Positions 46,373 through 56,330 of a stretch of DNA of 64,000 nucleotides are shown here, piece after piece (position 1 is the first letter of the stretch; every line of letters begins with the position of its first letter). This DNA comes from Flammula alnicola. Lineage: Eukaryota > Basidiomycota > Agaricomycetes > Agaricales > Strophariaceae. The stretch is taken from assembly GCA_015499995.1 (NCBI GenBank), contig JADNRV010000005.1, forward strand, positions 124,001 to 188,000. The letters run 5' to 3'. The notes under the pieces were generated by a model. That model was not told the DNA's origin. It was given only the letters and a program-made list of their open reading frames with translations, and did no database searches. The position numbers and the translations under genes are program-made.

Positions 46373-47927
46373 ATGAACCAGTCGACCGGCAGATCCATGG
46401 CTCAGGTAGGCGCTTTTGGTTGTTGGATGTATGAGGGTCTAATATACATATCATACAGGACAACAAACTCAAAGGAAACAGGCCCGCACAGCCAATCGCC
46501 CTCCGTCCACACCCGAATGCAGGGCCCAGGTCAGCACCGAACATGCCTCTATCTACGCAAGGAGGTCCTGTTCGTCGGGCGATCTTTAGGTCGCAAATAC
46601 CCATTCGCATTCAGCTCCAAGGCCAAGATCCAACGACACCCCACAACCACCATGCCCACTCGCGTGTTATCGAGCACCGTATGCGGAATCTCCAGCCATT
46701 CTCCACGCCCCAAAACCCGAACGCATCCTCGCAGCGACCCTGTTCCAACGCCAACGCCGCGCATCACGTAGCCAGGTCCCTCGCCGAGACACAGTCGCTC
46801 GTCAAGAATATCGAAGCTGCCTTCACCGTATACGGAGAGCGCCTGCAGGCCGATCTCAGGGACTTCAGGACGCTATGTACGACGCTTGTCATGCAGGAAC
46901 AGCAGGAGAAGGAACAGTGGCATTCGTTGTGTATCAAGATCATGAAGGAGCGCGACGCTGCGCGGGTCAGGGTGCAGGCTCTCCTTTCTGGTGGGCGCGA
47001 AGCGCATCCTGGTGCACCGCAAACTTCGTCTCCTCCGAACGATACTGGTTCCATAAGAGGAGCGAAGAGGGGACGAGAGGATCCTAATGCGATGGTTTCG
47101 GAGGCAATCGGTGACGCTTCTCCCCGATCCAAGTCCTCCGAACCACGTCCTCTACGCTCTCTCCGCAGCTCTCCTATGCCATCTCCTCCCGGAAGTCCAT
47201 CGTGTGTCAATGGCCATCCTCCTTTGTCACCTACGGAGTCTTCTCCTCCACCACCAAACTCAGCCGAATCAGACCAAGTCCCATCAACGCCAACGCCGAC
47301 TCAGTCAGCGCCGCCTTCGTTGACCACGTTCCGGGCAACAGCAACACCAAGTCCTACGCCTTCATCAGGCTCAAACAAGTCTGATCAGGCCGCGCCAGAT
47401 CGTCAACCCCCGATGAAGAGACGCAAGTCGTGCGATTCATCACTCTCCACCTGCTCCACGACGACTCTTGTCGATCCATCCCAGGAGCGGATGACCAACG
47501 CATTGAGGGATAGCAACGGCGCGGCATGTCGGGACGTGAAGCCTCGACTGCATTCTCGGAGCCCAGTCGCTACCGAACACTTCCCTCTCCCGGTCGTGAA
47601 CCCAACAGGCGCCCCTTGTCTCCCTGGCGAGTTTTCGCATGTGGACATCATGTACGTTCCCGTGAATGGCTCTCTCGTATGTCGAGCCTGTTTGTGAGTA
47701 CCGTTCTTTGATTTCTGGGTTACCTTTGTACTGACCGCACACTGGTCATTAGGCTGGAATCGACAAAGCCTTCAGTGATGGCGATGGAGCCTAAAGCATT
47801 CCCGACGAATGCTTCTTGGGACGACCTCCGCGATCATTGTATCCGAGAGCACCCAAGTGCGTGTGTGGATGTTGCACGTCTGCACCCTGCGGAAGTCTTC
47901 GAGCTGCGAAGACGGTTGAACATATAA
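46373..47927 (+). CDS. Ser/Pro-rich protein with C-terminal CxxC/HC-EHP-C domain
   Basis: Exon 1 46373-46405 (MNQSTGRSMAQ), exon 2 46459 to about 47694, exon 3 about 47753-47927; all in frame, about 480 residues. The middle has a predicted helical or coiled stretch (ARSLAETQSLVKNIEAAFTV; RDFRTLCTTLVMQEQQEKEQ; KIMKERDAARVRVQALL) followed by a long Ser/Pro/Thr-rich disordered part with basic KRGRED and KRRKS patches (possible nuclear signals). The C-terminus reads FSHVDIMYVPVNGSLVCRACL | LESTKPS.., WDDLRDHCIREHPSACVDVA and ELRRRL. This matches the C-terminus of the 32299-35832 protein in spacing and in intron position and phase. Unnamed family; possible DNA- or protein-binding metal domain (inference). 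Confidence 0.8.
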
Positions 47928-48687
47928 CGAATTCGATCTGTCCCATCAACTATTCCTCCATGTTTTCTTTTTTCTTTTCTTTTTGCATGTCATATAGAAT
48001 ATTTATCCACACTTTCCATATACCCTAATCCTGCATTTCCCTCCGTCTCTGTTCTTGTATCCCTCAAATTTGTTCTCATCCTCACTCATGTTCACAATCT
48101 TCCACGAATCGTCCTTGCATTTTCACAACGATCTACTACTTAAACATGACCACCCCAACACCGTCCAGTGTATTTCTACGAGCCTCAGTACTACAGCTAA
48201 GAACCCCATATCGTTTCGTCCTATGCCTATGAATATGCTTCATGTTACAAACATTACCGTACTGTGTACTTACTTTTGTCGAATATAAATACTTTTCTTT
48301 GCACTTTGTCTTCATCTTGTGCGTCTCCTACACGCTGTGTGACAGACCACCATTCGGTCGGATAGGCATCATACTACAAAGCAACTAAAGTAGAACAAAG
48401 AGAAATTCCAAAATAACGAGAATGAGTTGGTGTACAGGTTTGCATGTGCGTGTACATGTATGGATTTAGCGTGCGTGCGTTGTGTGCGCACTGCGTTGGT
48501 CTGGAGGGATGGATAAATCACGTGCTACTTCTGCCGAAGATGTTTGGGTCCGATGGCATTTGTCAACAACCGCAGAACAAATATGGTTCTTGGCAATGGC
48601 ATTGGCAACCTCAAAGCAACCCTTTTCATTTCTTCGCTCATCTTTTTCCACTGGGCTTCATGCTCACTCTGACCTGTAAAAGGGGGC
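47928..48687. other. intergenic, nothing recognised
   Basis: About 0.76 kb, T/C-rich at its start (3' UTR of the upstream gene). Small frames at 48444-48716 are not supported. Confidence 0.4.
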
Positions 48688-50376
48688 ATGCTCACACTAT
48701 TGAGAAAGGCCCATAGTCGCTTGCCAACCCTATCACCTCGCCTTCGACTCATTTCAGAGCACAGGAATGCTCGAGTCATCACGACTACCACAGCCAGGTA
48801 CGCGGCGAAAAAGGACACCACTGTGAAGACTCTCGTCCACCGCGTCGAGGACCATATTCACAGCCATCCAAAGCATGTTGCGCGCTACATTTTCACGGAG
48901 ATGAACCGCGTTCTTCCCGACACATCTCCCTCCGCAGTCTACGAAGGGGTACTCGACGTGTTGATACGCCACAAACGCCTAGAAGAGGCTGCTACGGTTG
49001 TGCAGCGCATGCAGAAGGAGGGGATATTCACGTCCAATGTCACAGATGCGAAGATGATAGTAATGTCGTTATCGTTGGAGCTGCCCCCTGATGTCCCTGC
49101 TCAAGACTTGATCGTGAGACTCGCGATGATCGTTAAGGAACCGGAATACACAGAGAAGAACCTCGTCGACCTCCTCAAGATTATGGACAGTTTCAAAACA
49201 GAGAGGACGTTCATTGGGCTCATTGTGGAGAGCTTTCGGGAGAGCAGAGGAGAAGAATACACCCCGCGAGTAGAGCTCGTACCGGCCTTCGTCGAGGCTG
49301 CGGCTCGGGCAGGAGACCCTGAAAAGGCTTTCGAGATGGTCGAACGGGTGCCCACGACTAACATGAATAAAAGAAAAACGTCTATCAACATTGCCTACAC
49401 TGGACTCCTCACCGCTCTCCGAGATACAGAAGCCTGGAACAACGAGCACGTCGGCAGGGTAATGCGAGGGCTCGACGAACGAAAACTGCCGCCCACTGTT
49501 CATATATATAACTTGTTGCTCTCGTGGACGATCCGCAGCGAACAGTGGCTGAGCGTGATGCCTCTGTACGAGGCACTGCAAGACACCGACGCCATAACAC
49601 CCGACGCGTACACCTTTGGTACCCTTCTCGACATGTACGAGTCCTTCCGGTACGACCCCAACAACCCGCGCTTCGTCGCCCCGCGCCGGATATACCACGA
49701 CCTCGAGTACGCCGCGGGACGTAAAAACAGCGCCATGGTGCCCAGCACGAGGCTGATGAACAGCGCCCTCGATGCGTTCATGCACCAGCGCGACTACGCT
49801 GCCGCGTACGTGGTCGTCAACTCCTTCGCGCACCTTCGCGTCCCGCTCAACAGCGCCACGTACTACGCCGTCGTCAAGCGGGTCGTGCATCGGATGTGGA
49901 AGGATATCGCCCATCTGAGGAAAGTGCGCGAGGGCCAGGTCAAGTGGGGCGATCGGTTCTTGGGGGTGCCGTTTGATAAAGTCGAGCTTTCGCCAGAGGT
50001 TGTGAACCGTATTCTGTTCCTTGTGTCGAAGGATAAGTGTGCGGTGGCGGATCCAATGTATCTTGTCGAGGGGGATGGGAAGGAGGTCGTGGACGTGGAT
50101 GTGAAGGAGAACGCGGACAAGACCAAAAACGAGAGCGCGGGCACGGATACTGTGAAGTACGAAATGCCCAGTATGGAGATGATGGAGAGTGTCGACCCAC
50201 CGAAGGAGCCCAAGTCGGGCTACAACCCAACGCCGCTCAAGCGTCTTCTGCGGCGGGCGATTTTGGCTGATATCTTGGTAGCAGATGGTGGGAGTGATAT
50301 GGAAGCTGCTGTGAAAGGAGTCTCGAAGACGATCGTGAATGCTAAGGCGGAGATGCTTCCTGCAAGGGGCTCATAG
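48688..50376 (+). CDS. mitochondrial-type pentatricopeptide (PPR) repeat protein
   Basis: Intronless, 562 residues, ATG 48688. The N-terminus MLTLLRKAHSRLPTLSPRLR is basic and Ser/Arg-rich without acidic residues, a good mitochondrial presequence. Helical repeats follow with PPR character: YEGVLDVLIRHKRLEEAATV, ELVPAFVEAAARAGDPEKAF, VHIYNLLLSWTIRSEQWLSV, DAYTFGTLLDMYESF and TRLMNSALDAFMHQRDYAAA. The C-terminal part is charged and less regular. PPR proteins bind organellar RNA and act in its maturation, stability or translation. Target unknown. Lack of introns contrasts with every neighbour and is common for fungal PPR genes. The Helitron starts 54 nt after its stop codon. Confidence 0.88.
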   Translation: MLTLLRKAHSRLPTLSPRLRLISEHRNARVITTTTARYAAKKDTTVKTLVHRVEDHIHSHPKHVARYIFTEMNRVLPDTSPSAVYEGVLDVLIRHKRLEEAATVVQRMQKEGIFTSNVTDAKMIVMSLSLELPPDVPAQDLIVRLAMIVKEPEYTEKNLVDLLKIMDSFKTERTFIGLIVESFRESRGEEYTPRVELVPAFVEAAARAGDPEKAFEMVERVPTTNMNKRKTSINIAYTGLLTALRDTEAWNNEHVGRVMRGLDERKLPPTVHIYNLLLSWTIRSEQWLSVMPLYEALQDTDAITPDAYTFGTLLDMYESFRYDPNNPRFVAPRRIYHDLEYAAGRKNSAMVPSTRLMNSALDAFMHQRDYAAAYVVVNSFAHLRVPLNSATYYAVVKRVVHRMWKDIAHLRKVREGQVKWGDRFLGVPFDKVELSPEVVNRILFLVSKDKCAVADPMYLVEGDGKEVVDVDVKENADKTKNESAGTDTVKYEMPSMEMMESVDPPKEPKSGYNPTPLKRLLRRAILADILVADGGSDMEAAVKGVSKTIVNAKAEMLPARGS

Positions 50377-50441
50377 TGCTGTGTATCTTACTTGCATCCC
50401 CCTGCCATCGTTATGTACTTTATTCAATTACTAGCGCGGTC

Positions 50442-50456
50442 GCGTGCTTCGCACGC
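50442..50456 (-). terminator. Helitron 3' terminal hairpin
   Basis: Six-base stem and three-base loop followed by seven bases and CTAG; the structure that ends rolling-circle transposition in Helitrons. Confidence 0.8.
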
Positions 50457-50577
50457 TCCTTTGCAGTGCTTTCGAGTCATACGTCAGGATTCAGATATTT
50501 GTATAGGAAATTTAGAGATAAGTAGTGGTAGTACATGTGTTAGGTAAAAATTACTATGAATACAATGGTAATGAAAA

Positions 50578-51673
50578 TCAGTCTTTTTGGATGCGTGCTT
50601 GTTTTGCTTTTCGACGGTCGTCGTTTTTGTCGTCTTCGGAACCATCGCTGTTTTCTGTGCTTGTTTTGCGTTTTTGAGGAGCGGACGAGGAAGGACCGGC
50701 TTGGGAAGGTTCTGCAGTATCAAAGTTATAGCGAGTGCGAGAACGTGTGCTTGGTTTCGAGGAATCTGAGAGTTGTTGTAGTTGTGGAATGAATTAGAAA
50801 AGATCTAAAAAACTTACGGTCTGTAGTTTGAACGGTCCGAGCAAGATTCTGCCGTGTGAGGTAGGCGATGTTGGTGAGTTCGATTTCAAAGGATGATACG
50901 GAGTTTGATTCTGTATTCCGTTTGACTTCATGGAGAAAACCACCGACGGAGACCGTGGAGCCAATGGCTGGTTGGGGTTTTTTGTTTGCCCATCGAGGAG
51001 AATCTGTTATGAAACAATGAGAGGGGAAGTCTGCGGGGGCATGTGCAAGGTTTGTGTATTGAGATGGAAGCATACGGAATGCTCCGACATCTCTGGTACA
51101 TTCAGTTACATTTCCGGCGAGAATCACATATGGTTCATAGAAATTGTTGACATTGTTGCTCTCGGTGAAGATGAGCTATAGTAGAACGTGTGAGTGATAT
51201 TGTAGTGGGTAGCGAGGTTGTATGCTTACGGTCATTATGTCGCCAATGAAAGCATAGTCAGACAATTCGAGGTCTTCCGTTATGATTGATTCATCTCGAA
51301 GTCCGTTGGGGGGAACCATTGAAATCTAGAGTATGTACGTGAGAGGAGAGTGACGGAGATAGAAATGATGTAGTTTACTTACAGTTGCAATCACAAACGC
51401 TTGCACGAAGTCGTCGTCGGTCAATTTTTGGACTTGATCATAGAGGAAATCGGGTACGAAGTAGCGTAAGAGTCCGAGAGTCGGTTTCTTTCCACCATCT
51501 TTTATGTTAAAGTTGACGTCGAAGGCCATGTTTCGGGGACCCTTCGTAGGCTCGATTGCCCTTGGAAATGCAATCATCCCAAGACCAGCAATAATGACAT
51601 GACCAGGGGAAGACATTGCAGTTATCATGATGACGTGTCGAATGAGACGATAGATGGGCAAAACGACAGACAT
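50578..51673 (-). CDS. Helitron-encoded RPA-like OB-fold protein
   Basis: Minus-strand exons: HVIIAGLGMIAFPRAIEPTK, GPRNMAFDVNFNIKDGGKKP, LRYFVPDFLYDQVQKLTDDD and FVQAFVIAT (51673 to about 51383); ISMVPPNGLRDESIITEDLE..YAFIGDIMT; LIFTESNNVNNFYEPYVILA, NVTECTRDVGAFRMLPSQYT, CFITDSPRWANKKPQP and STVSVGGFLHEV; and a last exon SSKPSTRSRTRYNFDTAEPS..KDDRRKAKQARIQKD-like Lys/Asp-rich tail, stop 50578-50580. Basidiomycete Helitrons often carry such a single-strand-DNA-binding RPA70-like gene beside Rep-helicase; it should protect displaced strands. The frame seems intact. The start could be a later ATG (near 51648 or 51634). Confidence 0.75.
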
Positions 51674-51721
51674 TTAGTTGCATAGATTTTGTCATAGCAT
51701 GTGATTTATTACAAATTGAAA

Positions 51722-54700
51722 CTAATCTACTAAAACTTCTGGATACACGACATTAAGAATTTTGAATTGTTTGCCTTCGTGTGTGTCAGGGAGTAGGATA
51801 TGAACATGGTCAGATGACGTTGCTCGGGAGAGAGCGACATAAAGTTGGCCATGGCAGAACACTCCGGATAGTAAATGCAAACCAACATATTTGAGAGATT
51901 GACCTTGTGCTTTATTGATAGTCATTGCGAAGCAAAGCTGAACTGGAAATTGACGTCTTTTGAGAACGAAGGGATAATGGTGTGAAGTAGGCTTCAATGT
52001 AATTCGTGGGATAAATGCTTTCTCGCCATCGTGATCTCCTCTGATGATTTGGATTTCAAGTGCACGAGAATAAGCGTGCAACTAGTGTTGGGCACGGGTG
52101 CCAACACCCGTGCGGGTTTGCGGGTACGGGTGTGGCGGGTGCGGGTGCGGGTGCACTTTGAGTGACCCTCAGCCAACCCGCACCCGTGCGCCTGGGTCAC
52201 GGGGTCTCGGCCGGCACACGGGAAACTCCGAAATGTATCAAATATGTTCTTTAGTTACTTGAATAAATAATTATGTAATGTAGTTGCTATAATTTATTCT
52301 AATTCTAATTCAACATTGCACAAATTCTCACGATGCCCCCATCAACCCCGCACGGGTTTCTGTACCCACGGGTCCCGTGCAAACCCGCACCTGCAAGCAC
52401 GGGATCCCATACCCGTGGCCACGGGTGCGGGTTTTGGCGGGTACGGGTGCGGGTCGACAAAAATTCGCCCGCGGGTTACCCGTGCCCATCACTACGTGCA
52501 ACAGAATCATTCGTGTTCCATTGCATAACCCTTTACCAGGATCCAAATTGCGGAGTAATATAAGAGGGCAATGGATTTTGAGTTTGAGTTCAGAGGGTGG
52601 TAATGAAGGTGGTTCCAATGCATGCAGAAAGTCTTGCGGAATATCAGCATGACTGATTTCAGTAGTGTCGTCCGTTTCGATAGAGTCTGCACTGTGACAG
52701 ATAATTTCGGTCCCAGGCATTGTTGCGAGAATCTTTTCATTGGTTTGATGAACGTCTGAATTTCGAGGAGCGAGAATAGCGTGTTCGAGAAAGTATTTGT
52801 CAGGAGGTGAAGATGTTGTTGTAATGTCGCCATAGATACTGTGTATCAAATCATTTTCGTCGAAGGTTGTGATATGTTTTGGAAGTTGTAAATAGCCTTT
52901 ATGATCCAGATTTCGGCCATGTCCCACGTCCAGTAGCCAGGAGGAGAATTCGCGGTCCTTTTCAGAATTTTGTAGTCGCATATTTGTGCGTAATTTCAGA
53001 ACTTGAAGGTTATTCCAAAGATATGACTTGCGGAACGACGCATTTACAGTTTCCGCTCGGGAGCCATGAGGGACAACGGGTAGAATTTGTTGGAAATCTC
53101 CTCCGAATACCATTGTGAGACCTCCGAATGGTTTTGGACAATCACGAAGATCCTGGAAGGTGCGGTCCAAGGCCTCGAAACATTGACGATTACTCATTAG
53201 GCATTCATCATAGATGACAGCTTGAGTGATCTTCAATAAATCAGCTCGAAGGCTTTGTTTCGGAATGTTGCATATTGAAGTTTCGTCTAAGGTGTCGATG
53301 GGAATTTTAAACATGGAATGTGCTGTTTGTCCACCAGGCAAAAGAAGGCATGCCAGGCCGGTTGTTGCGACGCAGATGACAACAATACTTTGAGCTCGAA
53401 GGGAGTGGCAGAGTGCTTGGTACAAATATGTTTTACCTGTCCCACCAAAGCCATCAATGAAGAAGATTTGGCCAAGATTGTTGGTAATGGAATGCATGAT
53501 GCATTGGAAGGCATCTTTTTGTTCAACATTGAGGGATTTGACCAATTTCTCGCATTCAGTCTGTTCTGAAATCATGTCGTAGTCCAGCTGCTGTGCGATC
53601 AGGCGATTGTTCGCAATTTGAGACCAATTGTGAACACTACATGGCATCGAAGGAAAGTCGGAAAGCGAATGGCCCGAATTATGCAAGATTTCGTCTATAA
53701 GATATAAGCCATAGTCGTAAATCACATCGAGACTGTTGGTGGTGTGGCCCAGGTGTCGTAGTTGATAATTAATATCGTCGCAAATTTGAGGGCGGTACTT
53801 CACCCACAATTCGTCTGGCTTTGCTGGCATGCAGAAGAGGAGAATGGTGGCGAAAAGGTGACGTAATTGGGAGCCTGTTCGCATTTGAGTAGCGTCTTCA
53901 AGGCAGAGGTCCCATTCACCGTCGTCTTCCAGTAAACCTCGCTTCAAGCATGTATCATGAAAGGATTTGCAAAGTTCTCCATTGAAGGATCTCAAGTCGT
54001 TAAAGCTTTTAGGTCCTTTGACGACCATAAGAAGGGTGCGAAGATAGAATTTCTCTCCAGCAGTTGGGCTCACGTAGGTCATTCGCCCCAAGGCAAATTC
54101 CTTACGCTTTCGAAGATTCCACTGTTTAGAATGAGAACCGTCTTTCGCAGTGGAAAGTGTGAAGAATTGCGGAAACTCTTGGTAGGTTATGTTTCGAGCT
54201 TTTGCACCAATCGGACCCGGGTCTTGGTTTGCTTTGAAGAAAGCCATGAGGGCGGTGTCAGTGTTGTGACCACGTTCTATAACATCCGTCGGATTGGCGG
54301 AAGGTAGAAAGACAATGCTTTGTTCGTTTGGAAGGTGGAGGGGTAACCGAACAACATTTGGATGCTGTTCATGAAGTTTGAATTGTAGAATACGCCACGT
54401 CGCTTCCGATGCTGAGAAGTAGCGCCCATTGATGTAGTCTTTTACTTCGTCGTTTGTGCTGTGGATTTGGACAGTCCCGCAATCTCCGCCTTTATCAAGA
54501 TACTTATTCACATACTTCATCGACCCGAAATAAAGTGCGCATTCGATGTTAATGTGGCAGTGGAAGTCGAGGGTGCAAAACGGATTATATGGAATGATCC
54601 AGCGATTGTCAAGCATGTATTTCCCTACTTTATAGGAGCGCCTGTCGTCTGGTCAACTGTAACGGGGATAGCTGTTTTCGTCAATCACAGTTTGCGCTTG

Positions 54701-55822
54701 GAAAGATTTTGGATATCCATGAATGCATTTTCCATTCACCATGCACGGTGAGTCCTTATTCAGGACACCACATGGTCCATGTACCATGTGTCGCTTTACT
54801 GCGTCGAAGAGCCTTGGGTGCGTATCAGGATTAGGCCATTGAGCACAAATCATGCTGTCGATCGCTTCGGGCGTGATAAGTTTATGAGGTTTCTTGAGAA
54901 AGATTAGAAGATGCATATGAGGTAAGCCGCGCTTCTGAAATTTGATGCAGTAGATATGAGCGACGGCTGTTCCGAAGATGCCTTCTTTCAGAATGGCATT
55001 GAGAAGGGCCTTTTTCTTGAGATGAAAAACGCGAGCTACGAGATCAGGTCTGTCGGCCGCAGTCTGACCAGGTAGAAGTTCTTGTTGGATTTCACGCCAA
55101 TTCGGATTCGCAGTCATTGTTAAGAATATATCGATCTTCTTAAAATGCCGAGCTATTGCCATCGCATCAAGGTAACGCTGATGCATATCACGAGGACCAC
55201 CTCGATAGGACGAAGGCAGTATAATGCGTTGGCCCAGTTGCAAAAGATCAACATGCTCGTCGGTGGACGACATTGCATCCTCAATGCCACTGAGCATTGT
55301 AAGTCGTAACTTTGGCTGCTGAGTTCTGATAAAGCGAAGACGTTCTTGGTCGATGCATGCAAACATGTCGACGAGGTATCTCTGGAAGAGACGTGCACCA
55401 CGTAGAATTGTAGAAAACTCGTGGGATCGCGCATGAATGCGATAGGCCGTGTATTGAAGTAAAGTGACCTGTCGTGTACTGCTTGGTATCTGAAGACCCT
55501 GATACCAACCAGTTTCACCATAGGGAAAGAATAACACATAATGAAGAGGTGTGTATGCCGCATGGCCTTCGTTGATACGCTGAAGTTTAAGGTGGGAGCG
55601 ACCGTCCGATTGATAGTACTGTGGACGAAGATGCAGAATGATATCTCGGTAGTCTCCACGGTTTTCATTGTCATCAGGTAGAACAACGGCGACCTCATCT
55701 GCAGTGGGTAGATCATAATTGCGAGAGTCATGTCCAGGCATGACGCACAATTTCAAAGAATACTCGGGACTATCATATTGTCGAAGGATTTCGAACGCAT
55801 GCTTGTACAGCAGGTAGGCATG
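51722..55822 (-). pseudogene. Helitron Rep-helicase, broken by stop codon and MITE
   Basis: Rep part 55822-54653: HAFEILRQYDSPEYSLKLCV, then GHAAYTPLHYVLFFPYG, and the HUH motif region KRGLPHMHLLIFLKK (about 54920). A single TGA after NSYPRYS (54653-54655) interrupts it; the same frame continues from there with MLDNRWIIPYNPFCTLDFHC and the Tyr-bearing MKYVNKYLDKG. Helicase part: FIDGFGGTGKTYLYQ (Walker A, about 53450), VIYDECLM (Walker B), GGLTMVFGGDFQQILPVV, NMRLQN, NGTRMILLHVV. Here a 412-bp MITE with 8-bp duplication cuts the frame, after which RRQFPVQLCFAMTINKAQGQ and HGQLYVALSRATS complete the SF1B/Pif1 core, stop at 51722. N-terminus missing. Confidence 0.88.
52075..52502. mobile_element. 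412-bp hAT-type MITE inside the Helitron helicase
   Basis: Ends TAGTGTTGGGCACGGGTGCC and, inverted, TAGTGATGGGCACGGGTAAC (element 52083-52494), flanked by the exact 8-bp duplication CGTGCAAC (52075-52082, 52495-52502). The 8-bp duplication and TAGTG-TGGGCA ends are typical of hAT elements. Subterminal regions are arrays of the degenerate unit GGGTGC. Non-coding and non-autonomous. Confidence 0.88.
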
Positions 55823-56330
55823 TTACAGTGTACCGTATGATATGGTACAGCGAACGTATACAGTGTGCCGTGTGATGTGGATTCAGCGAATTCGCTGAAC
55901 CGGTGAATAATGTAGTGTATACAATTATTAATAGGTAGTATACATTATACTGTATAATATGATCTAGCAACCTAATACATATTTGTAAATGCACAATGGG
56001 CCCGATAAAATTAAATCGGCAGTGCCGGTGGACACTAAATTACATCGGCAGTGAATACTATAATCATGTACTATGTATTATATGGGTGATTGGCAATAAA
56101 TAAATAGGCCGACCAGCATTTTATTAAAATAGGCCAATCAGCATTTGTCCAATCGGGATTCAGCATTAGACTGATTGGCATGTGTCTGATCGGCATTTTG
56201 TAGAATAGGCTGACCGGCATATGGCCGATCGGCTGTCAGCATAGGCCGATCAGCATTTATGCGAGTTATATTTATATTCAGTCATCACATTCTGGTCATT
56301 GTAGTCAAAAATGTATCTAATATTAATTGC
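55823..56330. repeat. short degenerate repeats at left edge of satellite region
   Basis: 55823-55900 holds two diverged copies of ACAGTGTRCCGTRTGATRTGG. From about 56090 to 56265 the unit GGCCGATCAGCATTT recurs in degenerate form at least eight times. A similar short block is found at 58060-58150, on the other side of the left satellite array. AT-rich, no genes. Confidence 0.6.

Larger units (their letters stand above)
50431..55822 (-). mobile_element. Helitron, decayed, 3' end defined, 5' end missing
   Basis: On the minus strand the 3' end is the hairpin GCGTGC-GAA-GCACGC (50442-50456), seven bases, then CTAG and a host T (50431-50434 on the plus strand read CTAG after an A). This is the canonical Helitron 3' terminus. 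It encodes an RPA-like protein and a Rep-helicase, both minus strand. The Rep frame is closed by a stop at 55823-55825, with hundreds of N-terminal codons missing, and no TC 5' terminus was recognised further right. Inserted 54 nt downstream of the PPR gene stop. Confidence 0.88.

Noticed and set aside
49069..49914. 281-codon minus-strand open frame
   Set aside because: Antisense to the PPR gene, whose frame has clear repeat and presequence features.
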